The position numbers were made by a program, and so were the translations under genes. Below are positions 15,317 to 15,925 of a stretch of DNA of 15,925 nucleotides, in pieces. The notes under the pieces were generated by a model. It saw only the letters and a list, made by a program, of their open reading frames with translations. It had not been told where the DNA came from and made no database searches. Position 1 is the stretch's first letter, and every line of letters starts with the position of its first letter. Source of the stretch: Anoxypelagibacter denitrificans (GTDB taxonomy: Bacteria; Pseudomonadota; Alphaproteobacteria; Pelagibacterales; Pelagibacteraceae); NCBI GenBank assembly GCA_017640265.1, contig JAGFVZ010000020.1, forward strand, positions 1 through 15,925. The letters run 5' to 3'.

Positions 15317-15925
15317 TTAAAATTTCTGGTTACGTAAAAAAGCAGGTATTTCAAAATCTTCCTCATCCTCATTTTTAGAAATTTCTTGATCGTTACTTTC
15401 TGACGAATTATTAAAACTATCTTCGTCAGAAAATAACTGGGGGTCTGGATCATCGTTATTATTAATTTCCGTAACATTATCTTCAGATTTTTCGTCAAAA
15501 ACTGAAATATTATCTTGAGATTGATCTAAACTATTTTCAAAATAAGAAGCATTGTCCAAAGACAAACCGGAAAACATAGGATCGTTTTTGATAGACTCGT
15601 CTTTTATTTCATTTTGTTTGCCCAAAATTAGATCGTTTTTGTTTTCTTCAACTTGGTTGTCTAACTTTAAAGCCGTAGCTCCCTGGATAGAATCAAAATT
15701 TGGCATCTCTGGTATATTGTCCTTTTTTGTAAGGTTATCTGAGTATCCAGAATTTCTATTATGAATTCTATGAACCATATTTACAACAGACCTTGGTTCT
15801 AGCACTTCACCATCCAAAGCCGTAGCTACAACAGACACTCTCATTTTGCCATCCAAATTATCATCCTTTATTGCTCCAAATATAAGCTCGGCTTCCGGGT
15901 CAACTTCTGCTCTTATTTTATTTAC
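15317..15925 (-). CDS. ftsZ: Cell division protein FtsZ, 3' part (gene begins beyond the right edge)
   Basis: FtsZ is the tubulin-like GTPase that forms the cytokinetic ring. The frame is open to the right edge, giving 202 visible residues; the GTPase domain with GGGTGTG lies outside. What remains is the end of the globular domain (VNKIRAEVDPEAELIFGA then GKMRVSVVATAL, matching the RIREEVDPDANIIFGA and RVSVVATG strands of the family), then an acidic disordered linker of roughly 140 residues rich in Asp, Glu, Asn and Ser. It ends in a clear conserved tail, DFEIPAFLRNQKF, the peptide that binds FtsA and other ring partners. A TTG at 15856 is not the start, because the conserved FtsZ sequence continues upstream of it. 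Its position directly upstream of rsmH, instead of after ftsA, is unusual. Confidence 0.96.
   Translation of the reverse strand, partial: VNKIRAEVDPEAELIFGAIKDDNLDGKMRVSVVATALDGEVLEPRSVVNMVHRIHNRNSGYSDNLTKKDNIPEMPNFDSIQGATALKLDNQVEENKNDLILGKQNEIKDESIKNDPMFSGLSLDNASYFENSLDQSQDNISVFDEKSEDNVTEINNNDDPDPQLFSDEDSFNNSSESNDQEISKNEDEEDFEIPAFLRNQKF

Noticed and set aside
15202..15498. 98-codon minus-strand frame across the ftsZ-rsmH junction
   Set aside because: It overlaps the FtsZ tail and the RsmH N-terminus in another frame; both real genes are supported by conserved motifs there.
15854..15856. TTG at 15856 as the start of a separate small gene
   Set aside because: Conserved FtsZ sequence continues upstream of it to the edge of the window (VNKIRAEVDPEAELIFGA).
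1..15925. A novel defence, mobile or biosynthetic system hidden in the window
   Set aside because: Every part of the sequence is accounted for by dcw genes on one strand; no repeats, integrase, RNA gene or unexplained long gap is seen.

Overview
The window is the core of a division and cell wall (dcw) cluster from an AT-rich bacterium. All fourteen genes lie on the minus strand, so transcription runs from right to left. Coding capacity is almost fully used: annotated junctions are overlaps or gaps of 0-14 nt, with one exception (murG-murC) that is itself suspicious. The very low GC, Lys/Asn/Ile-rich proteins, strong gene packing, alphaproteobacterial-style FtsZ tail (DFEIPAFLRNQ) and full meso-DAP peptidoglycan gene set point to a streamlined, free-living-type alphaproteobacterium, most likely Pelagibacterales (SAR11) or a relative. 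That placement is inference from gene content and composition, not from a phylogeny.

Order in transcription direction (right to left): ftsZ (3' part, cut by the right edge) - rsmH/mraW - ftsL - ftsI - murE-murF (one fused ORF) - mraY - murD - ftsW - murG - murC - murB - ddl - ftsQ - ftsA (5' part, cut by the left edge). No stretch over 300 bases lacks a gene. I see no RNA gene, mobile element, CRISPR array, promoter or convincing terminator, so the window looks like the interior of one long operon whose promoter lies beyond the right edge.

The genes cover almost the whole path from UDP-MurNAc to septal peptidoglycan. MurB, MurC, MurD and the MurE-MurF fusion build UDP-MurNAc-pentapeptide, with D-Ala-D-Ala from Ddl. 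MraY and MurG make lipid II at the inner face of the membrane. FtsW and FtsI polymerise and crosslink it at the septum, with FtsQ and FtsL as divisome scaffold, and FtsZ and FtsA as the cytoplasmic ring and its adaptor. RsmH methylates 16S rRNA.

This is conserved housekeeping DNA, and I found no undescribed system. Four points merit a second look. (1) murG stops early at an A10 run, and the -1 frame right after it encodes 23 more residues that complete a normal-length MurG and restore a tight overlap with murC. (2) FtsA lacks the two phosphate-binding motifs of the actin fold that are visible here. (3) ftsZ sits upstream of rsmH, at the opposite end of the cluster from ftsA, with no mraZ between. 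(4) MurE and MurF are fused in one 943-residue protein.
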